A stretch of DNA of 64,000 nt from Allocatelliglobosispora scoriae (GTDB taxonomy: Bacteria; Actinomycetota; Actinomycetes; Mycobacteriales; Micromonosporaceae): positions 910,503-974,502 of the forward strand of contig NZ_JACHMN010000002.1 in assembly GCF_014204945.1 (NCBI RefSeq), in the 5' to 3' direction. The stretch's first letter is position 1; every line of letters starts with the position of its first letter. Below, piece by piece: positions 56,472 through 64,000 of the stretch. A program made the position numbers and the translations under genes. The notes under the pieces are model-generated. The model made no database searches. It saw nothing but the letters and a program-made list of their open reading frames with translations, and was not told where the DNA came from.

Positions 56472-56901
56472 AGTGCGCTCCTTTCCACAGTAGGGGCGCC
56501 TGCCAGTCGGTCTCTGGCAAGGCGCACGGCGCCGCCGTGTGCGCACTTTGCACACAAGGTGACGAGCAACGCCGCCAGAGACCGACTGGCAAGCGCCCTG
56601 AGGGGTGGTGGGGCGACGGGCTGCGAACCGTCGCCCCTCTCGAACCCGGCCGGCTGGCGGGAAGCCGTACCGGGGAGTTCTGCGCGTCCGCCCGCACCAG
56701 CACCTGCCGGAGCCGGTTGGCGGGGTCGACGCCGTAGAGCCAGGCGGTGCCGGGGTGCCGGGCCACGTGCGGCCGGACCTCGGTGAGGCCGAGCGTGAGC
56801 CGTTCGCCGGTCCAGCCGTCGAGCAGCACGGTCACCCTGTCCCCGGGGGTGAGGCTGTCGACGTCGGTGCCGGTCTGCAGCCGGCCGGTGAGCGTGCTCA
56901 T
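56449..56901 (-). CDS. Small hypothetical protein reading into a long inverted repeat
   Basis: ATG 56901 with GAGGTG upstream starts MSTLTGRLQTGTDVDSLTPG, then RVTVLLDGWTGERLTLGLTE and WLYGVDPANRLRQVLVRADA. The first 75 residues look coding. The remainder (about 56680 to 56449) runs through the long inverted repeat 56494-56598 and then overlaps the next gene start, and its composition is not protein-like. The true stop may have been lost by insertion of the repeat. Function unknown. Confidence 0.4.
   Translation of the reverse strand: MSTLTGRLQTGTDVDSLTPGDRVTVLLDGWTGERLTLGLTEVRPHVARHPGTAWLYGVDPANRLRQVLVRADAQNSPVRLPASRPGSRGATVRSPSPHHPSGRLPVGLWRRCSSPCVQSAHTAAPCALPETDWQAPLLWKGAHYDNRIAA
56494..56598. 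repeat. 25-bp-arm inverted repeat with 55-bp centre
   Basis: Arms 56494-56518 and 56574-56598 match with one mismatch (core CCAGTCGGTCTCTGGC). The centre contains GTGCGCACTTTGCACAC. It ends 22 bp upstream of the HD-like gene start, so it lies in its leader and could be a MITE-like insert. Confidence 0.7.
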
Positions 56902-57299
56902 GCGCGTGCACCTCGCCGGTGCCGCGGTTCGGTCGTGACGATCTGCATTGGTCCCTCCGGCATACGTGCGCACATCGCGCTCTCAGGAAGTAGCTTCGCC
57001 GCTATCCATCGAATCCGACAGATGACAGGCTGGGGACCGCTGTTGGGGACACCGTGTCACCACAATGTCCACTCTAGGTAGTGGAGATCGCCATATGTCT
57101 TCGCACGTCAGCGATCGGTTGCAAACTATCTCCATCGCATCGGAGCGCGGGATTATCTGCCCAGGGTGTGCGGACGTCAAGGTGACAACCACCGAAATCT
57201 GACCGTTATCAAAGCCGAATACATCCGCCCTGGTCGCCCACTCGTGACGGTGAGTGACGAAATTCGGTCGCGTCGGGCGAAACGCCGTAGGCTTCGGTC
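56902..57299. other. 398-bp intergenic region
   Basis: No supported gene; short open frames on both strands have poor composition. It must hold divergent promoters for the small minus-strand gene and the SDR gene at 57300. I see no strong palindrome. Confidence 0.5.
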
Positions 57300-58133
57300 A
57301 TGACACCGCGACTGGCCGTCACCGGCGCCACAGGTCTGCTCGGCGGCCGGGTCGCCCGGCGGCTCGCCGCAGCAGGAATAGAGCAGCGCCTGCTCGTCCG
57401 CGATCCGGCCCGCGCACCGCAGCTCGACCGCGCGACCCTCGCCACGATGACCTACGGCGACCCCGTCGCGGCCCGCCAGGCCCTCGACGGGGTCGACACG
57501 CTCTTCATGGTCTCCGGCTCCGAGGCACCCGACCGGGTCGAGCATCACCTCGCCTTCATCGACGCGGCGGTGACAGCGGGGGTGACACGGATCGTCTACA
57601 CCTCGTTCTTCGGCGCCGCCCCGGACGCCACCTTCACCCTCGCCCGCGACCACTGGGCCACCGAGCAGCACCTCGGCGCATCAGGGCTCGCCGTCACGGT
57701 GCTGCGCGACAACCTCTACCTCGACTTCCTGCCGATGCTCGCCGGAGCCGACGGGGTCATCCGGGGCCCGGCCGGCGACGGCAGCGTCGCCGCCGTGGCG
57801 CAGGACGACATCGCCGACGTGGCGGTCGCAGTGCTGCTCGACCCGGCCCCGCACGCCGGCCGGGTCTACGACCTCACCGGGCCCGAGGCGCTGACGCTGG
57901 CCGAGATCGCGGGCGTGCTCACGCACTCGACCGGCCGCCTGATCACCTACCACCCCGAGACGATCGACGAGGCGTACGCCTCCCGCGCCTCCTACGGCGC
58001 GCCGGACTGGCAGGTCGACGCGTGGGTGAGCACCTACACCGCGATCGCCGCCGGTGAGATGGCCCGGGTCACCGGTGACGTGGAGGCTGTCACCGGCCGC
58101 CCGCCGATCGGGCTGGCCCGGCTGCTGTCCTGA
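57300..58133 (+). CDS. NmrA/QorB-type NAD(P)-binding SDR protein
   Basis: 277 residues from ATG 57300. LAVTGATGLLGGRVARRLAA is the dinucleotide loop (TGATGxLG), LLVRDPAR gives the Arg that favours NADP. GVTRIVYTSFFGA and TVLRDNLYLDFLP are typical of NmrA-like NAD(P)H:quinone oxidoreductases (QorB), as is LTGPEALTLAEIAGVL. The Tyr-x-x-x-Lys of classical SDRs is absent, as expected in this atypical group. Role: quinone reduction or redox sensing. Confidence 0.9.
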   Translation: MTPRLAVTGATGLLGGRVARRLAAAGIEQRLLVRDPARAPQLDRATLATMTYGDPVAARQALDGVDTLFMVSGSEAPDRVEHHLAFIDAAVTAGVTRIVYTSFFGAAPDATFTLARDHWATEQHLGASGLAVTVLRDNLYLDFLPMLAGADGVIRGPAGDGSVAAVAQDDIADVAVAVLLDPAPHAGRVYDLTGPEALTLAEIAGVLTHSTGRLITYHPETIDEAYASRASYGAPDWQVDAWVSTYTAIAAGEMARVTGDVEAVTGRPPIGLARLLS

Positions 58134-58162
58134 CGGGGGCCCGCCGGTGCGGCAGGCCCCCG
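58134..58162. terminator. Terminator between convergent genes
   Basis: CGGGGGCC (58134-58141) pairs with GGCCCCCG (58155-58162), directly after the SDR stop and 16 bp before the stop of the secreted protein. Confidence 0.65.
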
Positions 58163-58178
58163 ATCCCCGGCTCAGCCG

Positions 58179-59030
58179 TCAGCCCACGCAGAGGGCCTCG
58201 ACCTGCGAGGTCCAGTTGCTGCCGTAGGCGCCGATCTCGCGGACCGTCGACTCTCCGGCCGCGAGCTGCGGCCGGGGGTTGAGCATGTCGATCGACGCGT
58301 GGCCGAGGGCGCCGGTGACGATGGTGCCGACCGCCGAGACCTGCGTGTTGAACGGGCAGTTGTTGGTGGTCACGGTCTTCGGCGAGAGCGCGTTGTTCGC
58401 CGAGAGGAAGGTGATGCGCGACATCGACGGCGCGGGTGTCCCGCAGATCGCCTGCACCGTAAACGAGTAGTTGCCCGGCGCACCGTAGTTGTAGGCCGTG
58501 GCCCGCGCGAAGAGCAGGTTGGGGTCAAAGGTGAACTCGTCGATCGCGACCAGGCCGTTGGCGTTGTCGAGGTAGTAGCCCCCGCCGAAGACCTTCTTCC
58601 CGGCCGGGCAGGCCGCCTGCGGGAACTTGTCGTTCACGTTCGGGCCGGCCGTGTTCTCGACGAGCACCAGGCCCGCGATCGCCCCGGGAGGCGCGCAGAC
58701 CACGAAGGCCTCGACGCTCCACGGCACGCCCGTCGGGATCGCCTCGATCCCCCAGACCGTCGCGACGGTCAGGCCCGGATTGACGAACGCCCTGGTCATC
58801 AGTACGTCGCCGAAGCCGTCGTTGATCCGGCCGCCGACACTGATGATCCGGTCGTTGACGTTGTTGCAGCCGACCGTGATCGACTTCGGCGAGACCGCGT
58901 TGGAGACGCCGACCGCGCTCGCCCGGTAGAGGCCGATCGAAGCGCTCGCCGGCGATGCCGGACCGAAGACCGCCAGCGAACCGGCGATAGCGGCGAGCAC
59001 CGCGAGACGGGTGATGAACCTTCTGCGCAT
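58179..59030 (-). CDS. Secreted Cys-containing beta protein (paralogue 1)
   Basis: 283 residues from ATG 59030. Signal peptide RRFITRLAVLAAIAGSLAVF ends near ASASIG. The mature part has three related units of about 80 residues, each with a C-x-N or C-P-x-G-K start, VGGRINDGFGDV-type turns and an aromatic W/Y-S-F/V-x-x-x-V-C-end (ISVGGRINDG, WSVEAFVVCAPP; KKVFGGGYYLD, YSFTVQAICGTP). The same pattern occurs in the divergent gene at 59180. No catalytic motif. It is probably an extracellular structural or binding protein. Confidence 0.7.
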   Translation of the reverse strand: MRRRFITRLAVLAAIAGSLAVFGPASPASASIGLYRASAVGVSNAVSPKSITVGCNNVNDRIISVGGRINDGFGDVLMTRAFVNPGLTVATVWGIEAIPTGVPWSVEAFVVCAPPGAIAGLVLVENTAGPNVNDKFPQAACPAGKKVFGGGYYLDNANGLVAIDEFTFDPNLLFARATAYNYGAPGNYSFTVQAICGTPAPSMSRITFLSANNALSPKTVTTNNCPFNTQVSAVGTIVTGALGHASIDMLNPRPQLAAGESTVREIGAYGSNWTSQVEALCVG

Positions 59031-59179
59031 GAAAACGTGTTCCTTTCGATGTCACCGCCCAGGTCGGCGGTGGTGACACGGAGTCTCCGCAGACCGATCA
59101 GGGTGCCGTCACGGCCGCGTCAGGGCGGGCGCCGCGCTCACCATGACGCCACCGTGACACCCGTCGCCACGATGGGGAC

Positions 59180-60064
59180 ATGCGACGAATCCTCGGCGGC
59201 ATGACGGCCGCTCTCCTGATCCTTCTCTTCGCCCCCGCCATTCCCGCCCACGCCGTCAGCGAGCGGCACGAGCAGACCAGCACGACGTCACTGGTCCAGG
59301 ACAAGTCGGCCACGGTGGCCTGCGCCGGCAACAAGATCGTCGTCGGAGTCGGCGCGTACATCAGCGGCGGCAACGGCGGCGTCGCGCTGACCGGCGTCGT
59401 GCCGGCCGCCGGGCTGGGCTCGGTCACCGCCTACGCCAACGCCCAGGCCAACCACTCCACCCCCTGGTCTGTCACCGTCTTCGCCGTCTGCCGCTACCAG
59501 CCCAACCTCGGCACCGAGCGGGTGGCCGCAGCAGCCGTCGACGGCAACACCGCGACAGCGACCTGCACCGCTAACAAGGTCGTGGTCAGCACCGGCTTCC
59601 GCATCAACGGCGCCCTCGGCGGCGGCAAATACCTCACCGGCATCCTTCCCTCGGCCGACATCTCCTCCGTCGCCGTCACCTCCAACATCCCCGCCACCGC
59701 GGCCTCTCCGCTCTACACCTTCGCCCTCTGCGCCTGGCCGCAGCCGCAGAGCTGGCAGCGGACCAGGTCTGCGGGCCTCGTCACCGCGACGGCGACGAAG
59801 ACGGGCCTCGCGGACCCGCCGGCGATGCAGTACGGCTGGGCGGAGACCTTCGGCGGCGGAGCTGTGATCACCGGCACGGGCGCCGCGCTGATCGACGGCT
59901 TCGGTGCGAACGCCGCGCTGGAGGGAACCTTCGCCCACGCGAGCCGCGTCGCCGGGTCCTCCCTGGCGACGGTCGGTTCGCGATCAGTCGGACTCGACAG
60001 CGGCGAGTGGGGAGTCGACACCTACGGCGACTGGATCGGCGCCTGGTACGCCGCCGAGAGCTGA
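59180..60064 (+). CDS. Secreted Cys-containing beta protein (paralogue 2)
   Basis: 294 residues from ATG 59180. Signal peptide RRILGGMTAALLILLFAPAI ends at AHAVS. Units VACAGNKIVVGVGAYISGGN then WSVTVFAVCRYQ, and TCTANKVVVSTGFRINGALG then YTFALCAWPQ, parallel the protein encoded divergently at 58179. The last 43 bp overlap the 3' end of the convergent SARP-like gene. Function unknown; exported. Confidence 0.7.
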   Translation: MRRILGGMTAALLILLFAPAIPAHAVSERHEQTSTTSLVQDKSATVACAGNKIVVGVGAYISGGNGGVALTGVVPAAGLGSVTAYANAQANHSTPWSVTVFAVCRYQPNLGTERVAAAAVDGNTATATCTANKVVVSTGFRINGALGGGKYLTGILPSADISSVAVTSNIPATAASPLYTFALCAWPQPQSWQRTRSAGLVTATATKTGLADPPAMQYGWAETFGGGAVITGTGAALIDGFGANAALEGTFAHASRVAGSSLATVGSRSVGLDSGEWGVDTYGDWIGAWYAAES

Positions 60065-62976
60065 ACGCCGATCGCCGCCATCGCCTCCCGGTAACGGGTC
60101 TGTGCCCGCTGGGCCTCCCCGTGCTGGCCACCGGCCACCAGGGTCTTGATGAGGGCCCGGTGGCCGGCCTCGTCATAGGGATCGATCGTGAGCAGGCGCA
60201 TCAGGTGCGCCACGGCGGCACCGGTGTCACCGAGCTTGCGGCCGAGCTGCGCCAGCATCCGCAGGGCGCTGACGTAGCCGGCGCGGGCCTCCTCGCGCAG
60301 CGCACCCGACCACTCCGAGTAGGGCTCGTCTTCGAAGACGTCGGCGCGGTAGCTGCGGACCGCCACCGCGAGCAGCCGGTGCGCCTCGGCGAGCGCGCCG
60401 CGCTCCCGCAGCCGCCGCCCGTGCCCGACATCGGCGAGGAACTCCTCCACATCCACGTGCAGGCGGGTCACGTCGAGCCCGATGCTCGCCTGGTCGGCGA
60501 CGATGAAGTGGTCCGTCGGCAGCGACCGGTCCGGGTCCAGCACACCGCGCACGATCGACAGCAGCACCGAGAGCCGGTGCCCGGTCTTGCTCTGGTCGTC
60601 GTCGGGCCAGAGCAGCTCGCAGAGCTCACCGCGGGGCACCGGGCGACCGCGCCGGGCCACGAGGATGCGCAGCAGGTCACGGGCCTTGCGGGACTGCCAC
60701 ACCGTCGGCGGCACCGGCTGGTCGTGCAGGCACACCTCGAACCGGCCGAACGCCTTGATCGACACCGGGCTCTGCGATCGCGCCTCCCGTATCGGCACGC
60801 CTGCCTGGACCAGCGTGTCCGCCGCGATCAGCGCGCCGAGGCGGTCGTCGGTGTCGGCGTCGGGGAGCCCGCCGATCGCGACCCGGGTGGCCGCCGCCGC
60901 GACGACGGCACCCGCCGCGGACCAGATCGCGTGCGCCTCCCGCAGCGCCGCGCGAGCCCGCCGCGCGTCCGGCTCGGCCGCCGCCCGCAGCTCCAGGGAC
61001 TCCGCGAGCCCGGCCCGGTCCCGCTCCGCCCGCGCCACCCCCGCCGCCTCCAGCGCGAACGCCGTCGCAGCCTCGGCCTCCCCCGCCTGCAGCGCCACCC
61101 AGCCCCGCGCGAGCAGCGCGGTGACGACCACGCGATCCGAGGCGAGCCGCCCGGCCTTCTCGGCCGCCGCGGCCGCCGCCGGTCCGTCCTGCGCCATGAG
61201 TACGCGGGCCAGCCCCGCCAGCGCACAGACGAGGAACTGGTTGAGACCGCCCTCCTCCGCCAGCGCGATCGCCGACTCGAAGGCCGCCCGGGCCTGCTCG
61301 GTCCAGCCCCGGCGCCGGTAGACCTCGCCCAGACCCAGCTGCGCCGCCGCGGTGCGCCGCGACCCCATCCGGCGGGACAGGGCCGCGGCCCGCTCGTACT
61401 GCCGGATCGCCTCGTCGTAGCGGCCGAGCATCAGCAGCGCGTCACCCTCGTTGATCAGCGCGATCAGCCGCAGGTTGGAGTGGTTGGCGGCGAGCGCGCA
61501 CTGCCCGGTCTGCCGGGCCGCGACGAGCGCCTCCGGGTAGCGCGCCTCCAGCAGCAGCTGATAGGTCTGGCTCGTCAGCACCCGCGACCGGACCACGATG
61601 TCGCCGGTCTGCTCGGCGATCGCGAGCGCCTGGACGAAGAGCTCCTCGCTGTCGGCGGTGTTGCCGGCCATGTTGTGGCACAGCGCCGTGCTGACATAGG
61701 CGGTGGCGAGCGCGAGGTCGTCGTCGGCGGCGACGGCGACGGCGGTCGCCTGCAGGGCGATCTCCAGCGCCGCGGCGGTCTCGCCGAGCTGCAGGTGCGC
61801 CGAGGAACGCCAGGCGAGCAGCAGCGCCGCGTCCCGGGACGGCTCCGTGCTCTCCTCGGCCCGGGCGAAAACCTTCAGCGCCGCCCGGGACTCGCCCCGG
61901 TGGTAGTGGAGCTGCCCCATCCGCCAGGCGATCCCGGCGTCCCAGCTCGGTTCCGCGTCGGCGACGACGGCGTAGGCCTGCCCGGCCTTCATCGCCGAAC
62001 CGCCGGTCCGCAGCGCGTCACCGAGCAGGAGCTGCCGCTTGCGGCCACGCCGCTTCAGACCCGGAGCCGTCAGCACCTCGATGAGCGTGTTCGCATGCCC
62101 GGCGGCGAGCAGGTCGTCCCCGTGCTCGTCGATGATCCGGCCACACTCGACGGTCAGCCCCGCCCGCGCGTAGGCGCGCAGTGCGGCGATCATCGGCCCG
62201 TGCCGCTCGTAGTGGGCCGCCGCGGCCGCGAGCAGCTCCGGCGGGGTGGCCGTGTGCCCGGCCAGCCGCGCCACGGCGGGGGCGAGGCGGTCGCCCTGCG
62301 GTCCGCGTACCAGGAGACCGGTCTTGACGAGAGCGCGCACCGCGCCCGCCGCCGGGTGGCCGATGACCTCGCACAGCGCGGAGGTCACCGGGGCCAGCTC
62401 CGCGACGTCGTTGAGCAGCGCGAGCGTCGGCGGTGGCAGCTCGCCGAGGATCTCGTGCTCGATGTAGCCCGCGACCGGGCCGTCCGGTGCGGTGAGCAGG
62501 TCCAGCGTGGCGCCCTGACCGGGCGTGAGGAGATCGGCGCCGAGCCGGACCAGGGCGGGCCAGCCCGCGGTCGCCTCGTGGAGCTGGTCGGCGAGGTCGG
62601 GATCGGAGAGCCCGTAGTCGGCGGCGAGCAGCTCGGCGGTCTGGTCGTCGGTGAGGGCGAGCTCGGACGGACCCAGCTCGACCAGGCGGCCGCGGCCGAG
62701 CAGCCGGGCCGGGGAGACGGGCAGCGAGTGACGGGAGGCGATGGCGACGCTCGCCTCGTCGGGCAGGGCTTCCAGGGCAGCGAGCAGGCGCCGGGCCTGG
62801 CCGACATCGAGGGCGGGAAGGTCGTCGATGACGAGGTGCTGCTCGGTGCCGATGAGCTCGATCGCGCCCGCGCCGGTGGTCCAGCGGGCCTGGGCGGAGG
62901 TGGGCAGACGGCGCAGCGCGCTGGTCTTGCCGTAACCGGCTGCGGCCACCAGGAGGTGAATCCGCTGGTCTGCCAT
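60022..62976 (-). CDS. ATPase-TPR-SARP large transcriptional regulator
   Basis: 984 residues from ATG 62976 (frame open upstream, not coding). An N-terminal P-loop is visible in HLLVAAAGYGKTSALRRL, with HLVIDDLPALD as Walker B, then a MalT/LuxR-like helical region (TAGWPALVRLGADLL). Residues 300-720 contain TPR units (AIRQYERAAALSRRMGSRRT, AAQLGLGEVYRRRGWTEQAR). The C-terminus, from about residue 740, is an OmpR-type DNA-binding domain (FGRFEVCLHDQPVPPTVWQS, ARDLLRILVARRGRPVPRGE) plus a BTAD (DVEEFLADVGHGRRL, VAVRSYRADVFEDEPYSEW). The effector is thus C-terminal rather than N-terminal as in AfsR. Its target is unknown. It lies convergent with and overlaps the secreted gene. Confidence 0.85.
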   Translation of the reverse strand: MADQRIHLLVAAAGYGKTSALRRLPTSAQARWTTGAGAIELIGTEQHLVIDDLPALDVGQARRLLAALEALPDEASVAIASRHSLPVSPARLLGRGRLVELGPSELALTDDQTAELLAADYGLSDPDLADQLHEATAGWPALVRLGADLLTPGQGATLDLLTAPDGPVAGYIEHEILGELPPPTLALLNDVAELAPVTSALCEVIGHPAAGAVRALVKTGLLVRGPQGDRLAPAVARLAGHTATPPELLAAAAAHYERHGPMIAALRAYARAGLTVECGRIIDEHGDDLLAAGHANTLIEVLTAPGLKRRGRKRQLLLGDALRTGGSAMKAGQAYAVVADAEPSWDAGIAWRMGQLHYHRGESRAALKVFARAEESTEPSRDAALLLAWRSSAHLQLGETAAALEIALQATAVAVAADDDLALATAYVSTALCHNMAGNTADSEELFVQALAIAEQTGDIVVRSRVLTSQTYQLLLEARYPEALVAARQTGQCALAANHSNLRLIALINEGDALLMLGRYDEAIRQYERAAALSRRMGSRRTAAAQLGLGEVYRRRGWTEQARAAFESAIALAEEGGLNQFLVCALAGLARVLMAQDGPAAAAAAEKAGRLASDRVVVTALLARGWVALQAGEAEAATAFALEAAGVARAERDRAGLAESLELRAAAEPDARRARAALREAHAIWSAAGAVVAAAATRVAIGGLPDADTDDRLGALIAADTLVQAGVPIREARSQSPVSIKAFGRFEVCLHDQPVPPTVWQSRKARDLLRILVARRGRPVPRGELCELLWPDDDQSKTGHRLSVLLSIVRGVLDPDRSLPTDHFIVADQASIGLDVTRLHVDVEEFLADVGHGRRLRERGALAEAHRLLAVAVRSYRADVFEDEPYSEWSGALREEARAGYVSALRMLAQLGRKLGDTGAAVAHLMRLLTIDPYDEAGHRALIKTLVAGGQHGEAQRAQTRYREAMAAIGVQLSAAYQAPIQSP

Positions 62977-63029
62977 GCCCCATAGACTCCCGTAGCTGCC
63001 TGTTCCGGGCAAGCGAATAGTCGACAGGT

Positions 63030-63078
63030 CGCCCCATGATCGGCGCAACTCTGGAAGAGTTGCGCCGATCATGGGGCG
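63030..63078. repeat. Perfect 23-bp-arm hairpin with CTCTGGAAGAG core
   Basis: Arms 63030-63052 and 63056-63078 around GGA; a member of the dispersed family with GATCGGCGCAACTCT arms. It lies between the divergent regulator and DUF4440 genes, so it is in a promoter region, not at a 3' end. Confidence 0.8.
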
Positions 63079-63139
63079 GCCGGGGACCACGGAGCCGATG
63101 CCCGACATATCCTTGTACCTTTCACCGGCGGGATGAGGG

Positions 63140-63511
63140 ATGGCGATGGGCGACGACCTGCGCGAGGCCGAGCGGCGGCTGCAAGCGGCGCAGCTGGCGA
63201 GCGATGTCGAGGCCCTCGACCGGCTCCTCGACGACCGGTTGATCTTCACCGGCGGCCCGGACGGCGCTGTCTACTCCAAACAGGACGACCTCGACGGGCA
63301 CCGCTCGGGTGTGCAGGTGATGACGAAGGTCCAGGAGGAGGAGCTCACCGTCCTCACCGAGGGGCGCACCGGCGTGACCTGGTTCCTCGGCACGCTCGAA
63401 GGCACCTACGCGGGCGAGGCGTTCGCGGTGCGGCTGCGCTACACCCGGACGTGGCTGCTCGACGACGACCTCGGCTGGCGGATCATCGCGGCGCACTCCA
63501 GCCCGGCCTGA
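63140..63511 (+). CDS. DUF4440 / NTF2-like protein
   Basis: 123 residues from ATG 63140 (ATG 63146 is equally possible; GAGGG lies 6 bases before it). REAERRLQAAQLASDVEALD, LLDDRLIFTGGPDGAVYSKQ, VTWFLGTLEGTYAGEAFAVR and GWRIIAAHSS follow the SnoaL/DUF4440 cone-fold pattern. It is a small cytosolic protein that may bind a hydrophobic ligand. It is convergent with the MFS gene, with 13 bp between. Confidence 0.85.
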   Translation: MAMGDDLREAERRLQAAQLASDVEALDRLLDDRLIFTGGPDGAVYSKQDDLDGHRSGVQVMTKVQEEELTVLTEGRTGVTWFLGTLEGTYAGEAFAVRLRYTRTWLLDDDLGWRIIAAHSSPA

Positions 63512-63524
63512 CGGCTCGGCACGG

Positions 63525-64000
63525 TCAGACCGGTGCGGCCTGCGGCTCGGTCGCCACGTCGGCGGCGGTGTCCGCCGCCCGGGCGCGGGCGATGAAGGGC
63601 AGCGAGAGCAGCGACAACGCACCCGACAGCACATATGACACCGGGTAGCCCCAGACGTCGGCGGCCCGGCCGAGCGCGGGCTGGGCGACGATGCCGCCGC
63701 TGGAGCTCATCAGGGAGTCGAAGGACAGGATCGTCGCCCGCTGCTGCGACGGGATCAGCCCGTTGATGAATGCCTGCCGGATCGGCGTCGTCGCGGCCGA
63801 GAGCAGCCCCCAGGCCACGATCAGCGCCAGGACGACCCAGAAGTCGCCGACGAGCCCCATCCCGATGACGAGGAGCCCGGCGAGCCCGCCCGCGGCGAGC
63901 AGCGCGGTGGTGCGCCGGTGGAAGACCCGCCGGATCCGGGACGCGAGCAGCCCGCCGACGATCTGCGAGCCGGCCACGATCGCAGCGACCAGACCGGCCA
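63525..64000 (-). CDS. MFS transporter, C-terminal part (continues past window)
   Basis: The frame is open from 64000 to the stop at 63525, with at least 158 residues visible. Five or six hydrophobic helices (TTALLAAGGLAGLLVIGMGL; FWVVLALIVAWGLLSAATTP; SSSGGIVAQPALG; YVLSGALSLLSLPFI) and IRQAFINGLIPSQQRATILS between them are typical of the second half of drug- or metabolite-type MFS proteins. The tail ends Ala/Thr-rich in the cytoplasm. Confidence 0.85.
   Translation of the reverse strand, partial: AGLVAAIVAGSQIVGGLLASRIRRVFHRRTTALLAAGGLAGLLVIGMGLVGDFWVVLALIVAWGLLSAATTPIRQAFINGLIPSQQRATILSFDSLMSSSGGIVAQPALGRAADVWGYPVSYVLSGALSLLSLPFIARARAADTAADVATEPQAAPV

Noticed and set aside
56983..57192. 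69-codon minus-strand ORF in the 56902-57299 gap
   Set aside because: Atypical composition and no ribosome site; not similar to any small protein I know.
60007..62985. 992-codon plus-strand frame opposite the ATPase-TPR-SARP gene
   Set aside because: Arg/Gly/Val-rich shadow without motifs; the minus-strand reading has clear domains.

Overview
The window is high-GC actinobacterial DNA with frequent GTG starts. It carries WhiJ-type XRE/DUF397 regulators, SARP/BTAD regulators, DUF4386 and many GNAT/VOC/methyltransferase singletons. This gene mix suggests a soil actinomycete, most likely in or near the Micromonosporaceae; that is inference from composition, not a match. No rRNA or CRISPR array is present. 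One tRNA gene, tRNA-Pro(GGG), lies at 18968-19041 on the minus strand.

Left accessory region (1-19041). After a decayed stretch with a DUF72 pseudogene, five genes run on the minus strand: a small Cys/His protein (13765-14163), a four-helix membrane protein (12825-13763), a 1776-residue TPR-CHAT caspase-like protease (7489-12819), a Trypco1 protein (6580-6927) and a 1903-residue trypsin-STAND-TPR protein (861-6572). They look like a two-protease biological-conflict (immunity or programmed-death) system. To their right lie two small genes, an XRE regulator, an intact-looking IS3-type insertion sequence (16831-18184) and the C-terminal half of a tyrosine integrase ending 59 bp from the 3' end of tRNA-Pro. 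This is the layout of a decayed integrative element, and the conflict system may be its cargo.

Middle region (19132-33995). A prolyl oligopeptidase, an ABC-ATPase remnant and a set of very long intergenic hairpins precede a frameshifted pterin-dehydratase-like/VOC gene, a GNAT gene and a YciO/Sua5 gene. Then comes a second conflict-type gene, 23964-28094, a single SEFIR-CHAT-STAND-TPR polypeptide whose C-terminus is built from seven 144-bp tandem repeats. PAP2 and diacylglycerol-kinase-like genes, an HxlR regulator divergent from a hotdog thioesterase, a methyltransferase and a WhiJ-like XRE/DUF397 pair with a divergent small Cys-rich operon follow.

Right region (34145-64000). This is mostly ordinary chromosomal content: an orphan condensation-domain protein with a SARP regulator, DAO oxidoreductase, methyltransferases, a YhhN protein, a SpoU RNA methylase, GDPD, a frameshifted TRIC channel gene, an SGNH hydrolase with an SMP-30 protein, a DODA-type dioxygenase, membrane proteins, a second small Cys-rich operon beside an XRE + HD-phosphohydrolase pair, a large secreted DUF11-like protein, an RHH/PIN toxin-antitoxin pair, a degenerate RelA/SpoT-like HD protein, an NmrA-type SDR, two divergent secreted paralogues, a large ATPase-TPR-SARP regulator, a DUF4440 protein and the 3' part of an MFS transporter.

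A recurring feature is long, nearly perfect inverted repeats (arms of 16-39 bp) between genes. At least five copies share a core palindrome around CTCTTCAAGAG; the other hairpins look unrelated in sequence. Two otherwise conserved genes carry single-base frameshifts, which may be real decay or assembly error.
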